This document shows positions 45,491-53,589 of a DNA stretch of 64,000 nt, one piece after another. A program made the position numbers and the translations under genes. Source of the stretch: Donghicola eburneus. Lineage in GTDB: Bacteria; Pseudomonadota; Alphaproteobacteria; Rhodobacterales; Rhodobacteraceae. Below the pieces are notes generated by a model that saw only the letters and a list, made by a program, of their open reading frames with translations, had not been told where the DNA came from and did not search any database. The stretch covers positions 1 to 64,000 of the forward strand of contig NZ_FOXY01000011.1 of NCBI RefSeq assembly GCF_900115865.1, read 5' to 3'. How positions within the stretch are numbered: the stretch's first letter is position 1; each line of letters opens with the position of its first letter.

Positions 45491-46639
45491 CTAGAAAAAC
45501 TCGATCCCGAGCGAGAGGGAGTCCAAGTCTTCCTCGGAAACCCCTCTGAATTCGACTGAATTCTCGGCTGAGAATACCAAGACGACGTTTCCTTGGCTGT
45601 TGAGTTCCGAATAGGTGCTGATCACGTGCGCGCCATCCGCCAAGCCGCCGACGAGGGCGCTTTCAATGCGAAGGATGTCTGAGCGAAGGTTGAAGTCAAA
45701 GATTGTGTCATTGCCGTTGTTCTCATGAAACGTAAAGACATCAGCGCCTTTGCCGCCAAACAAGCGGTCATCGCCGCTGCCGCCCCTTAGGGTGTCATTG
45801 CCTTGGCCCGCGCGGATTGTGTCGTTGCCAGCGCCGCCAGCGGACAATTCATTGCCACTTCTGCTGACGATCCTGTCGTCCCCGTCACCGCCAAAGAGTT
45901 GGTCGCGCTTGGAGCGAGAGTACAGAGTGTCATTCCCGCTCCCCCCGTACATTTTCGCGCGTACATTACCGTATGTGCTCAGGGAGTGGAGTTCGTCGTT
46001 TCCATCGTCCCCGCGCATGATGGTGTTCTTAGACCCTTCGTCGGTAATTGTATCGTCACCGTCACCACCTCGTAGGATACGTGTCGCTTCCTCGTCTGGG
46101 ATACCCGCAGTAATTTCATCGTCCCCCGCGCCACCAAGCAGAGTGTCCGAACCTTTGTTCGTGTAAAGATAGTCATCGCCAAGGCCTCCCCGCAGGAGGT
46201 CGTCATTGTTGCTCCAACCAAAGCCGGCAGACAGGTGGTCATCCCCCCGGCCGCCAATCAGGGTGTCGTTTCCAGCATTCCCGGCCAAATGGTCATCTTT
46301 GCCACCGCCAAGAATGCGGTCATCACCATCAAGTCCAAACAATTGGTCCTGACCGTTCCCGCCGATCAACGTATCGTTCCCTGCGGCCCCTTTGATGTAA
46401 TCCCGCGCCGGTCCTCCATTGATCAGGTCCGCCTTTGGCGATCCATACACACGGTCGGTCAAAGACGAGAGTGTTCCCTCCGAAATGGCGAAAGTTTCGA
46501 TGAGGTCGCGTAGGGTCGGGGACGCGAACTCATCCACAACATAAGGAGAACGGATCGGAATTTTCGTTTGCTCATTCTCAAACGCCAACGTCCACGAAGC
46601 ACCCGTCGTACTGTCGGAAAAGACAATCGCTGTGATCAA
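45491..46639 (-). CDS. RTX Ca2+-binding repeat protein, main frame (frameshifted gene)
   Basis: 382 residues, read from a TTG at 46639. After GIVFSD-like ITAIVFSDSTTGASWTLAFE, about residues 65-310 are RTX nonapeptide repeats (AAGNDTLIGGNGQDQLFGLD, GGSGDDRLFGGKGADVFTF and others). It ends with a beta-rich secretion-type tail (LRIESALVGGLADGAHVIST to GIEFF). The frame just upstream of the TTG is also protein-like (QSLDDLSDTDSALITAIVFS), and the 90 missing N-terminal residues are encoded in another frame at 46636-46908. Such proteins leave the cell by type I secretion and bind Ca2+ outside. No ABC exporter is adjacent. Confidence 0.8.
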   Translation of the reverse strand: MITAIVFSDSTTGASWTLAFENEQTKIPIRSPYVVDEFASPTLRDLIETFAISEGTLSSLTDRVYGSPKADLINGGPARDYIKGAAGNDTLIGGNGQDQLFGLDGDDRILGGGKDDHLAGNAGNDTLIGGRGDDHLSAGFGWSNNDDLLRGGLGDDYLYTNKGSDTLLGGAGDDEITAGIPDEEATRILRGGDGDDTITDEGSKNTIMRGDDGNDELHSLSTYGNVRAKMYGGSGNDTLYSRSKRDQLFGGDGDDRIVSRSGNELSAGGAGNDTIRAGQGNDTLRGGSGDDRLFGGKGADVFTFHENNGNDTIFDFNLRSDILRIESALVGGLADGAHVISTYSELNSQGNVVLVFSAENSVEFRGVSEEDLDSLSLGIEFF

Positions 46640-46908
46640 TGCCGAGTCAGTGTCGGAAAGGTCATCCAGCGACTGCCGTAGATCTCATATTCCAACATAC
46701 CGCCCGAAAATGTGATCCGGTCTTCGTAGGCGATATCGAATTTCCTGAACTCTGTATCATTCACGAAGCCATATGATGAGAATTCGATTTTTACTTTCTG
46801 CAGTTCAGCGTTTTCATCGAGATAGGTTTCACTGCTCCAATTCAGAAACGACCAATCGAGGGTGGCTGGTAGACCTTTGGTTTTTGATAAATCCCATAAA
46901 GCGCGCAT
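46636..46908 (-). pseudogene. N-terminal part of the RTX gene, other reading frame
   Basis: 90 residues starting at the ATG 46908 (GGAGC upstream): ATLDWSFLNWSSETYLDENA ... FDIAYEDRITFSGGMLEYEI, ending YGSRWMTFPTLTRH. The FSGG-x-x-x-x-Y-x-I stretch matches FSGGEMTDYTVKKI in the intact RTX protein at 62601-63740, so this is the missing N-terminus of 45491-46639. The frame must change between 46687 and 46636. A real lesion, a programmed shift, or a sequencing error cannot be told apart here. A TTGA overlap could also allow coupled translation of two chains. Confidence 0.65.
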
Positions 46909-47097
46909 GAACAGCTCCGATCTCAGAATGTTTGAGGCAACTACTCACGATGGGGCGCGGGTTTTAGGAAGTTTCGGCAATTCTTATTTGTTTTTTTGTT
47001 GCAGTTGTGCGGTCACGCGCACCAACTTTGGCCCATGGGTCGCTATCAAAGCCAGCCGCCGGATTCTCGGCAGCTGGCTGAATTTGATTGGCGTTCG

Positions 47098-47985
47098 TTA
47101 CATTCGTTCGTATTTCCGAAGGATCTCGGCAATTTTTGCGTCCTGGTCGGGGTCCGGCAGCAAGGCGGGTTGGCGCGATGCGCCGACTGAATTGTCCTGC
47201 AGATATAGCGCGCGTTTTACCAGCGCGGGCGGATACCCCAGCGCATAAAGGTCTGTGCGGAAGGCCGTATAGATTTCTTGGGCCTTGGCCGCGCCTTCGC
47301 TATCGCCCGCATTCACGCAGGACACGATATCTGCCAGCACGTCGGGCAACACATTCCCAAGGCCCGAAATGCAGCCCTTCGCTCCGTTTTCAAGCGCCCA
47401 TTGCACCAGATGATCAGGGCCTGAATAGACGTCGAAACCACTTTGGTCGCGGCCAATCGCCATATAGGCCTCGAGCGTCTCTTGGGCGCCGCCAGAGTCC
47501 TTGATGCCAGCGATATTCCCATGATCGGACAAAACGCGTGCAGTTTCGGGTTCGATGTGGTTCTGGGTGCGCGCTGGAATGTCATAGAGAAACACTGGCG
47601 TTTTCACCGCATCGGCCACAGAGGTGAAGTGGCGGATCAGACCGTCTTGCGTGCAAGCGATGAAAAACGGGGTGATGACGGCAATCCCGTCCACACCGAT
47701 TGCGTCAAATTCGCGCGCGAGTTGGATCGTTTCAAAGGTCGCGGGCATGCCAGCGTTCACGATGACCTTGGCTTGGCCATTCATCTCTTCGACCACCTCG
47801 CGGCACAGGCGGACTTTTTCATCAAAAGTTAGCGCAGAGAAATCCCCGTTGGTGCCTGCGCACATAATGTGATTGCCCGCGGCCACTTGGCGGCGCACCT
47901 GCGCACGGGTGGCCTCATAGTTGATAGTCTCGTCAGCATTAAAACAGGTGACGAGCGCGACGAAGGCTTCTTTGTGGTCGGTCAC
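47098..47985 (-). CDS. DapA/NanA-family aldolase or dehydratase
   Basis: 295 residues from a GTG at 47985; longer in-frame starts run into the pdxA gene and give a non-family N-terminus. The class I TIM-barrel lyase has catalytic Tyr in TPVFLYDIPARTQ and Schiff-base Lys in NIAGIKDSGG; the usual GTTGE loop is CAGTNGDFSALTFDEK. The divergent loop argues against true dihydrodipicolinate synthase and for a sugar-acid substrate. It follows pdxA by 4 bp on the same strand, so it is a catabolic enzyme of the second cluster. Confidence 0.88.
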   Translation of the reverse strand: MTDHKEAFVALVTCFNADETINYEATRAQVRRQVAAGNHIMCAGTNGDFSALTFDEKVRLCREVVEEMNGQAKVIVNAGMPATFETIQLAREFDAIGVDGIAVITPFFIACTQDGLIRHFTSVADAVKTPVFLYDIPARTQNHIEPETARVLSDHGNIAGIKDSGGAQETLEAYMAIGRDQSGFDVYSGPDHLVQWALENGAKGCISGLGNVLPDVLADIVSCVNAGDSEGAAKAQEIYTAFRTDLYALGYPPALVKRALYLQDNSVGASRQPALLPDPDQDAKIAEILRKYERM

Positions 47986-47989
47986 TGGA

Positions 47990-48964
47990 TTATCCCCGCT
48001 TCGCGTTGGCCATCTTTGCCGCATAATCAAGGGCGCAGAGCATGTTGTCGTGGTTGGCTTTGTTTTGGCCCGCGATGTCAAAAGCGGTGCCGTGGTCGAC
48101 TGAGCAGCGGTCAATCGGCAGCCCGAGCGAGACGTTTACGGCGGTGTCAAAGGCCACCAATTTGATCGGGATGTGGCCCTGATCGTGGTACTGCGCGATC
48201 ACCAGATCAAAGCCGCCCTGATACGCGCGGTGGTAAACGGTGTCGGCGGAAATCGGACCTTGGACATTAATGCCTTCGGCTTGAGCCGCGGCGACGGCGG
48301 GCGCGATGGTAACGTCATCTTCATTGCCGAACAGGCCGTTCTCGCCACAGTGGGGATTGATCCCTGCGACTGCGATCCGTGGCTCCTTTAGCCCCATGCG
48401 GCGCAGATGCTTGTGCCCCATACGAATGGTTTCTAAGACCCGCTCAGTGGTGGCGCGCCCGATGGCGTCGCGCAGAGAAACATGGGTGGACACGTGCACA
48501 ACGTTCAGCCGCTCTGACGCGAGCAGCATCCAAGAGGATTTCGAGCCTGTCAGGTGCGCCAGCATCCCTGTGTGGCCGTCGAAGTGGTGACCAGCGGCGT
48601 TTAGCGCTTCCTTGTTGATAGGCGCGGTGACGATGCAGGCGGCTTCGCCCCCCATTGTCAGTTCAACCGCGCGCGCGATGTAGCGATAGCTGGCCTCGCC
48701 GCAGGCGGGCGATAGAACGCCGAATTTTCCGGGCAGATCGTCGACCTGAACGTGATCGACGCGAATACCGTCCCCGTCTGCGTCAGGGGCGATGATCGGC
48801 AGGGTGATCCCACAAATGGTGGCGGCGCGCTGTAGCGTGTCGCGGTCGCCAATAACGATGGTTCGCTCACGCAAACTGGCATCCTGTCCAGCCAGGGCTT
48901 TGACAGTGACCTCGGCCCCAACACCCGAAGGATCCCCCATCGTTATAACAATCTTCTCACTCAT
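47990..48964 (-). CDS. pdxA: PdxA2-type 4-phospho-threonate/erythronate dehydrogenase
   Basis: 324 residues from the ATG at 48964 (GGAGGAGA upstream). Motifs: [93 protein letters not shown] and the pairing with a DUF1537 kinase are the signs of PdxA2, which oxidatively decarboxylates the 4-phospho acid to dihydroxyacetone phosphate. It is divergent from that kinase across a region with operator-like repeats, and distinct from the PdxA at 9907-10923. Confidence 0.92.
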   Translation of the reverse strand: MSEKIVITMGDPSGVGAEVTVKALAGQDASLRERTIVIGDRDTLQRAATICGITLPIIAPDADGDGIRVDHVQVDDLPGKFGVLSPACGEASYRYIARAVELTMGGEAACIVTAPINKEALNAAGHHFDGHTGMLAHLTGSKSSWMLLASERLNVVHVSTHVSLRDAIGRATTERVLETIRMGHKHLRRMGLKEPRIAVAGINPHCGENGLFGNEDDVTIAPAVAAAQAEGINVQGPISADTVYHRAYQGGFDLVIAQYHDQGHIPIKLVAFDTAVNVSLGLPIDRCSVDHGTAFDIAGQNKANHDNMLCALDYAAKMANAKRG

Positions 48965-49000
48965 TGCAGGTCTCCTCCGAACGGTCAGTGCATCATTCAA

Positions 49001-49134
49001 TTAACCTATAGGTAAAAATACATCAACAAAAGAGGCGTGTAACTGGGAGATTTCTCTCGAATAGTGAAATTTCCTATAGAAATTAGGGGTGTCTTGCGCG
49101 TAGTGTTTTTTACAACAAGATGATAATAGGTAAA
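49001..49134. promoter_or_regulatory. Divergent operator region with repeated CTATAGG-type sites
   Basis: Between pdxA and the DUF1537 kinase there are ACCTATAGGT (49004-49013, perfect palindrome within TTAACCTATAGGTAAA), AATTTCCTATAGAAATT (49068-49084, AATTTC/GAAATT arms around CTATA) and a half-site AATAGGTAAA (49125-49134), which matches the right arm of the first site and lies next to the kinase start. They are likely bound by the GntR protein at 50183-50920. Confidence 0.6.
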
Positions 49135-49136
49135 GT

Positions 49137-50171
49137 ATGGGCGAGAAGGTTCTGATTGTTGCAGATGACCTGACAGGGGCGCTCGACTCGGCTGTCGGCT
49201 TTGCCGCTGCCGGGCGTACCGTGCGGGTGGCGCGGCACCCAGAGGGCGCGGCGCGCGTTTGGTCCGAGGGATGCGATGTGCTTGCGGTCAACACAGGCAG
49301 TCGGGAGGTGCCTACTGATCTGGCATATGCACGCGTATCTGAGGCGTTGAATGGCCTAAATCCCAAAGATTTCAACATTATCATCAAGAAGGTCGACTCT
49401 CGGCTTAAAGGGCATGTCGGCGCAGAGACCGAGGTTTTGCTTGCGTGGAGCGGTGCGGAGAAGGTGGTTGCTGCGCCAGCGATCCCCACTATGGGGCGGC
49501 TTGTGAAAGATGGCGCATTAACCGGGGCGGGCGTGGATCAGCCCATACCGGTCTCGGACCGTTTTACAAGTTCGGTCACGGTGCCAGACGTTGGATCCGA
49601 CACGGATTTGGACCGGATCGTGGAGACGAACAGAGGGGCGCTTTGGGTTGGCGCGCGTGGATTGACTTTTGCTTTGGCGCGGGCATCGGGTGTCTCGGCA
49701 CCCGAAACCGGGGCGTTGCGCGATCCGGTAATGATCGCCAATGGCTCTCGGGACCCTGTGACCACGGCGCAAATTACCGCAGTTGAGGTCATCGCGCCGG
49801 TGCTTCACGCGCCAAATGGGGTGCTATTGGGCGATCCGTCGCCGGATGGTCCTGTGATCCTGTCCATCGCACAGGGCGATGAGATAATTTCTGGCGCGCA
49901 GGCCGCCGCACAATTTGCACAGAGCGTTTTGGCATGTGTCAGGCGGTGCGAACCGGCATCACTTCTGATTTGCGGGGGCGAGTCCGCGCAAGCAGCTCTG
50001 GACCTGCTTGGCGTCGAGAGTTTACAAGTGATCTCAGAATTGCGTCCCGGTTTACCATTGTGCGAGGTCGAGGCCCCTTGGGGTCCCCTTAAAATAGTGA
50101 CCAAATCCGGAGGCTTCGGGGATACCGCGCTCCTGCGCGAGGTTCTGCAAAACGCGCAAGAGAAGTTGTAA
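49137..50171 (+). CDS. Four-carbon acid sugar kinase family protein (DUF1537), short form
   Basis: 344 residues. N-terminal motif VLIVADDLTGALDSAVGFAA; IIKKVDSRLKGHVGAETEVL; VVAAPAIPTMGR; C-terminal ATP site LLICGGESAQAALDLLG and KSGGFGDTALL. In this family the ATP-dependent kinase phosphorylates D-threonate, D-erythronate or 3-oxo-tetronates at O4. The protein is shorter than the roughly 420 residues usual for DtnK/OtnK: the middle and nucleotide domain look compact, but the key loops are present. Divergent from pdxA; followed 11 bp later by the GntR gene. Confidence 0.88.
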   Translation: MGEKVLIVADDLTGALDSAVGFAAAGRTVRVARHPEGAARVWSEGCDVLAVNTGSREVPTDLAYARVSEALNGLNPKDFNIIIKKVDSRLKGHVGAETEVLLAWSGAEKVVAAPAIPTMGRLVKDGALTGAGVDQPIPVSDRFTSSVTVPDVGSDTDLDRIVETNRGALWVGARGLTFALARASGVSAPETGALRDPVMIANGSRDPVTTAQITAVEVIAPVLHAPNGVLLGDPSPDGPVILSIAQGDEIISGAQAAAQFAQSVLACVRRCEPASLLICGGESAQAALDLLGVESLQVISELRPGLPLCEVEAPWGPLKIVTKSGGFGDTALLREVLQNAQEKL

Positions 50172-50182
50172 AGGAAACGGGA

Positions 50183-50920
50183 ATGGACCAGCACACCTCA
50201 GCGGGAAGCCAAGGTCGCGGCGGGCGTCCGCCTTTGTCAGAGAAGGTATATGCCGCTCTGAAGTCGCGGATCACGCGCGGGGATTATGGTCCGAACGAAA
50301 AGCTGCCCGCCGAAAAGGATTTGTCGGCGCAATACGGTGTATCCCGCCCTGTTTTGCGCGTGGCGCTGGAGCAGCTCCGCGAAGAAGGATTGATTGTTTC
50401 GCGCCAAGGCGCGGGAAATTTTGTGCGGGTGAAACGCGAAGCTGCCCTTGGCTACACGCCCGTAGAAACCATCGCCGACATTCAGCGCTGCTATGAGTTC
50501 CGTCTGACGATCGAGGTGGACGCCGCCGGTTTGGCCGCGCAACGCCGCAATCAGAGCATTCTGGATGAAATGGAGCAGGCTCTTGATCTGTTGTCCGATG
50601 CGACAGGCTCTCGGCTGCACCGCGAAGATGCGGATTTCACCTTTCACCTTGCCATCGCGCGGGCGTCGAACAACCAGTATTACGCCGAGACGCTCAAGGC
50701 GTTGCGGGACCATATCTACGTGGGAATGAAGATGCACGGTGACGCGTTGATGTCTGATGGGGCGTCTGCGCTGGAAAATGTGCTCGAGGAGCATCGGGGC
50801 ATCTGTCAGGCGATTGCTGATCGTGATCCCGATCGCGCCCGTGCGGTCATGCGCCAGCACGTGTCCCATTCGCGGGAGCGTCTGTTCGGCGCTGGGGTGA
50901 TGGACCTGTCAATGCAGTAA
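50183..50920 (+). CDS. GntR family, FCD-domain transcriptional regulator
   Basis: 245 residues. Winged HTH at about 18-85 (LSEKVYAALKSRITRGDYGP, DLSAQYGVSRPVLRVALEQL, EEGLIVSRQGAGNFVRVK). The FCD effector domain has metal-type residues in DADFTFHLAIARAS, EEHRGICQAI and RQHVSHSRE. It is co-transcribed with the DUF1537 kinase gene. Likely repressor of the divergent pdxA/kinase promoters through the sites at 49001-49134, and perhaps of the operons at 50957-58637. Confidence 0.92.
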   Translation: MDQHTSAGSQGRGGRPPLSEKVYAALKSRITRGDYGPNEKLPAEKDLSAQYGVSRPVLRVALEQLREEGLIVSRQGAGNFVRVKREAALGYTPVETIADIQRCYEFRLTIEVDAAGLAAQRRNQSILDEMEQALDLLSDATGSRLHREDADFTFHLAIARASNNQYYAETLKALRDHIYVGMKMHGDALMSDGASALENVLEEHRGICQAIADRDPDRARAVMRQHVSHSRERLFGAGVMDLSMQ

Positions 50921-50923
50921 AGG

Positions 50924-50949
50924 GCGCACGACCGTGTGGCGGTCGCGCA
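50924..50949. terminator. Hairpin between convergent genes
   Basis: A CGACCG/CGGTCG stem extended by GCG/CGC with a TGTGG loop, lying between the GntR gene and the convergent alcohol dehydrogenase gene. Probably a shared terminator without a T-run. Confidence 0.5.
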
Positions 50950-50956
50950 GTCAGAG

Positions 50957-52081
50957 TTAATAGGCGTCGCGGTAGATGGCGGTCACATCCTCGACGCTCA
51001 TGTCGCGCGGATTATTGTCCATCAGGCGGCGGATCGCATGCGCTTCGGCTGCCCATTGGGGGAGGTCGGCTTCGTTCGCACCGTGGGCGCTCAGGTGCAT
51101 CTCGATCCCCAAACTCTTGCAGAACTCGAAGGCCGCAGCCTTTAGCCTGTCAACCGAGTCCGCGCCTTGCAGGCCTAGGGCAGTCGCGACTTCGGCGGTT
51201 TTTTCGGGCGCGACGGGCTGGTTAAAGGCCAAGACGTGCGGAAAAATGATCGCGTTTGCCAGCCCGTGGGGCAGGGATAGACGCGTGCCTAGGGGATAGG
51301 CCAGCGCGTGGCCCGCAGCAGTGTTCACAGGACCAAGGCAGATGCCGCCGTAGTACGAGGCCAGCATCATGCCTGCTCGGGCCTCGCTGTCTTTGCCATT
51401 CTGAACGGCGCGCTGCAGGTATTTGCCAACTAGATTGAACCCCATGCGGGCATACCCATCAATGAGATCGTGCGCGCGAATATTGGTGAAAGCCTCAACG
51501 CAGTGGGCCATAGCATCGACGCCTGTGGCCGCAGTCACGGCTGGCGGGACCGAATAGGTCAACTCAGGGTCCAAAACCGCGAGGTCTGCGATTAGGTGGG
51601 GGCTTTCGACGGCGATCTTGGACTTTGTCTCGGGGTCGGTCACGAGCGCGCGAATGCCTGCCTCTGACCCCGTCCCTGCAGTGGTGGCAACCTGAAAGAG
51701 CGGCGTTTGGCGTCCCGCGACCTTGTTGGGGCCGGCGACATCGCGCAGGGATTCCGCGCTGTCCCAGAGCGCCGCGACCAGTTTCGCAATGTCCAAAACA
51801 GATCCCCCGCCAAGGCCGATCACAAGGTCGGGCTGATGTGCGCGCGCTTGTTCCAGAACCTTCTCGAATGCGGGTAGGTCGGGTTCCGGCGGCACATCAT
51901 CAATCACCAGAATGCTGCCCTTCAGTCCCAGCCGCTCCGCATATTGCAGGGTGGGGGCGGACGTAATGACCAGAGGGCGTTCTGCGCCAGCAGCATGGTC
52001 CGCCACGGTCCCCGCAGCGCCAACGCCGATTTCCAGCCGCTTTGGTTGATGAATGGTAATCAATCTGTCCATCGTAGACAT
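50957..52081 (-). CDS. Iron-containing (group III) alcohol dehydrogenase
   Basis: 374 residues (AAAGGAAG before the ATG). NAD-binding LVIGLGGGSVLDIAKLVAAL, TTAGTGSEAGIRALV, metal ligands in GVDAMAHCVEAFTN and AAGHALAYPLGTRLSLPHGL, and NAIIFPHVLAF. It oxidises or reduces a small alcohol/aldehyde, possibly the C2-C3 product of the adjacent lyase (inference). It lies 12 bp downstream of the sialidase-like gene and is transcribed with it. Confidence 0.92.
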   Translation of the reverse strand: MSTMDRLITIHQPKRLEIGVGAAGTVADHAAGAERPLVITSAPTLQYAERLGLKGSILVIDDVPPEPDLPAFEKVLEQARAHQPDLVIGLGGGSVLDIAKLVAALWDSAESLRDVAGPNKVAGRQTPLFQVATTAGTGSEAGIRALVTDPETKSKIAVESPHLIADLAVLDPELTYSVPPAVTAATGVDAMAHCVEAFTNIRAHDLIDGYARMGFNLVGKYLQRAVQNGKDSEARAGMMLASYYGGICLGPVNTAAGHALAYPLGTRLSLPHGLANAIIFPHVLAFNQPVAPEKTAEVATALGLQGADSVDRLKAAAFEFCKSLGIEMHLSAHGANEADLPQWAAEAHAIRRLMDNNPRDMSVEDVTAIYRDAY

Positions 52082-52093
52082 TGCGGCTTCCTT

Positions 52094-53272
52094 TCAGGTC
52101 GTTTTTTCAATGAGGCGCGCGAGGGTGCTCGCGTTCAGCCGCACGTGCCGGATGGCCCGGCGATATAGGGTGTAGGCCACGTCCAACCCGCCATCCGCGC
52201 GAGGCAGGAGAACGGGGTAGGACAGCTCTTTGTTGCGGCCGTCAGTCGAATTGTTGGACAGGCATGTTCCGGTGCTATCCTCGATCACATACCGCGTGGG
52301 GAAGGTCCGGCCTCCGTCGGCGGACAGGCACAAGGTCAGCGGCGCGCGCTCGACACCCCAAATGGGCTGGCAGCCTTCTTTGGCTTCGGGACGGCCATCG
52401 TTCTCTTCGAGTTCATCGTAAAGCGAGGCGCGGCGCGACTCCGATTGTGCGGCTGAAATCGGATTGCAGACCATCGCGACCATGCCATTTGACAAGGTAA
52501 CTACGCCAATTGAGCTGTTGTTGTTGGGGACATCCGTGGGTTCTGGCGCGCTCCAGCTGTGCCCGCCATCGGTGCTGGTCGAACGGTGCACAAAATCGGC
52601 CTGACGGCGACGATAGAAGGCTGCCATCTCGTCGCCTTCCAGAGACACAGGTGTCATATGGACGGCGCCGGGGGAATTGGGAACCTCTGATACATTCCAC
52701 GTTTTGCCGTTGTCTTGGCTGATAGCAATCGCGGCGGTGTCGAACGCGCCTGTCCAGCGAATGCCGGGCCGAGGATGGCAGCGGAACAGAGGCAGGACCC
52801 AAGCGCCGTCGTCCCTGACAAACGGCCGCGCACGAATAAAGGTGCCCGCGGGCAGGCCGATGTCGCGCGCCTCTCCCGAGGTCAGGGTTGCGCCGTCGCG
52901 CTGAACGGGGCGCATGTAGACGCGCGATTCATCTTGGTTTCCAGCGGGTTGTGCGGTGTTGAACAGCCAGAGTTGACCGTTGGGATCGGTGAAAAGAACA
53001 GGGTTCTGTTCGGACCGTTCCGTGTCAAAGGTCAGCTGCGCAGCTGGCCCCCATGACGGCGCGCCGTCCTCGAGGATGGATGCGTAGATCGAAATGTCAG
53101 ACTTGCCTTCCAGAGTGCCACCAAACCATGCGCAGGCAACCGCACCATCGGGTAAATCCGTCAGAAACGCAGCGTGGTTCTGAATCGTGGGCGCTGGCAG
53201 AATGGCCCAATCCCCATCTTCACGCGGCGTTAAAGCGCCGGTCATCTGGGTTGCGATGTCTTCTGGCGTCAT
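52094..53272 (-). CDS. Sialidase-fold (BNR/Asp-box) protein, cytoplasmic
   Basis: 392 residues with a strong ribosome-binding site (GAGGAGGAATGG). It is a six-bladed propeller with Asp boxes SQDNGKTW, STDGGHSW and SADGGRTF, plus FIRARPFVRDDGAWVLPLFR and KELSYPVLLPRADGGLDVAY typical of bacterial 'exo-alpha-sialidase' family proteins. No signal peptide, so it acts in the cytosol, perhaps on a disaccharide or glycoside brought in by the ABC transporter at 53590-58637. True sialidase activity is not implied by the fold. Confidence 0.82.
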   Translation of the reverse strand: MTPEDIATQMTGALTPREDGDWAILPAPTIQNHAAFLTDLPDGAVACAWFGGTLEGKSDISIYASILEDGAPSWGPAAQLTFDTERSEQNPVLFTDPNGQLWLFNTAQPAGNQDESRVYMRPVQRDGATLTSGEARDIGLPAGTFIRARPFVRDDGAWVLPLFRCHPRPGIRWTGAFDTAAIAISQDNGKTWNVSEVPNSPGAVHMTPVSLEGDEMAAFYRRRQADFVHRSTSTDGGHSWSAPEPTDVPNNNSSIGVVTLSNGMVAMVCNPISAAQSESRRASLYDELEENDGRPEAKEGCQPIWGVERAPLTLCLSADGGRTFPTRYVIEDSTGTCLSNNSTDGRNKELSYPVLLPRADGGLDVAYTLYRRAIRHVRLNASTLARLIEKTT

Positions 53273-53302
53273 CTGCCATTCCTCCTCACTGTGCAGGTTT
53301 GA

Positions 53303-53447
53303 AAGTTGTCAAATGGCGGATAAGTTGTCAAGTTGCGCAACTGATGTGTGGTGAGATTTTTGAATTTTCTGCGACTGACGTAGGAAAATATAAGTAAAAC
53401 AGAGATATATATGGCTTCTAACTTTTTCCTCCTTAATGTTTGACAAC
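53303..53447. promoter_or_regulatory. Divergent promoter region with three GTTGTCAA repeats
   Basis: GTTGTCAA occurs at 53305-53312 and 53324-53331 (direct, 19 bp apart) and inverted as TTGACAAC at 53440-53447. A perfect palindrome AGTTGCGCAACT (53331-53342) abuts the second copy. The whole gap (53273-53589) separates the sialidase-like gene from the divergent transporter operon and holds no gene. The repeats look like binding sites for a shared regulator. Confidence 0.55.
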
Positions 53448-53589
53448 ACTTTTCAAGTTTACCAATATGATTTGGCGAATCCGGTTAAACGGTGTGCAGA
53501 CGGGTGAGACACGCGGCTGCTCGCAACAAGGGGCGGGGTGCCATGTGTGCGTTGCTCAAGGAGAGGGGCTCAGCCCTCAGGGAGGAAAA

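Noticed and set aside
45491-46639. CRISPR-like or tandem DNA repeat array
   Set aside because: The periodicity is the 27-bp coding rhythm of RTX nonapeptides, not spacer-repeat structure.
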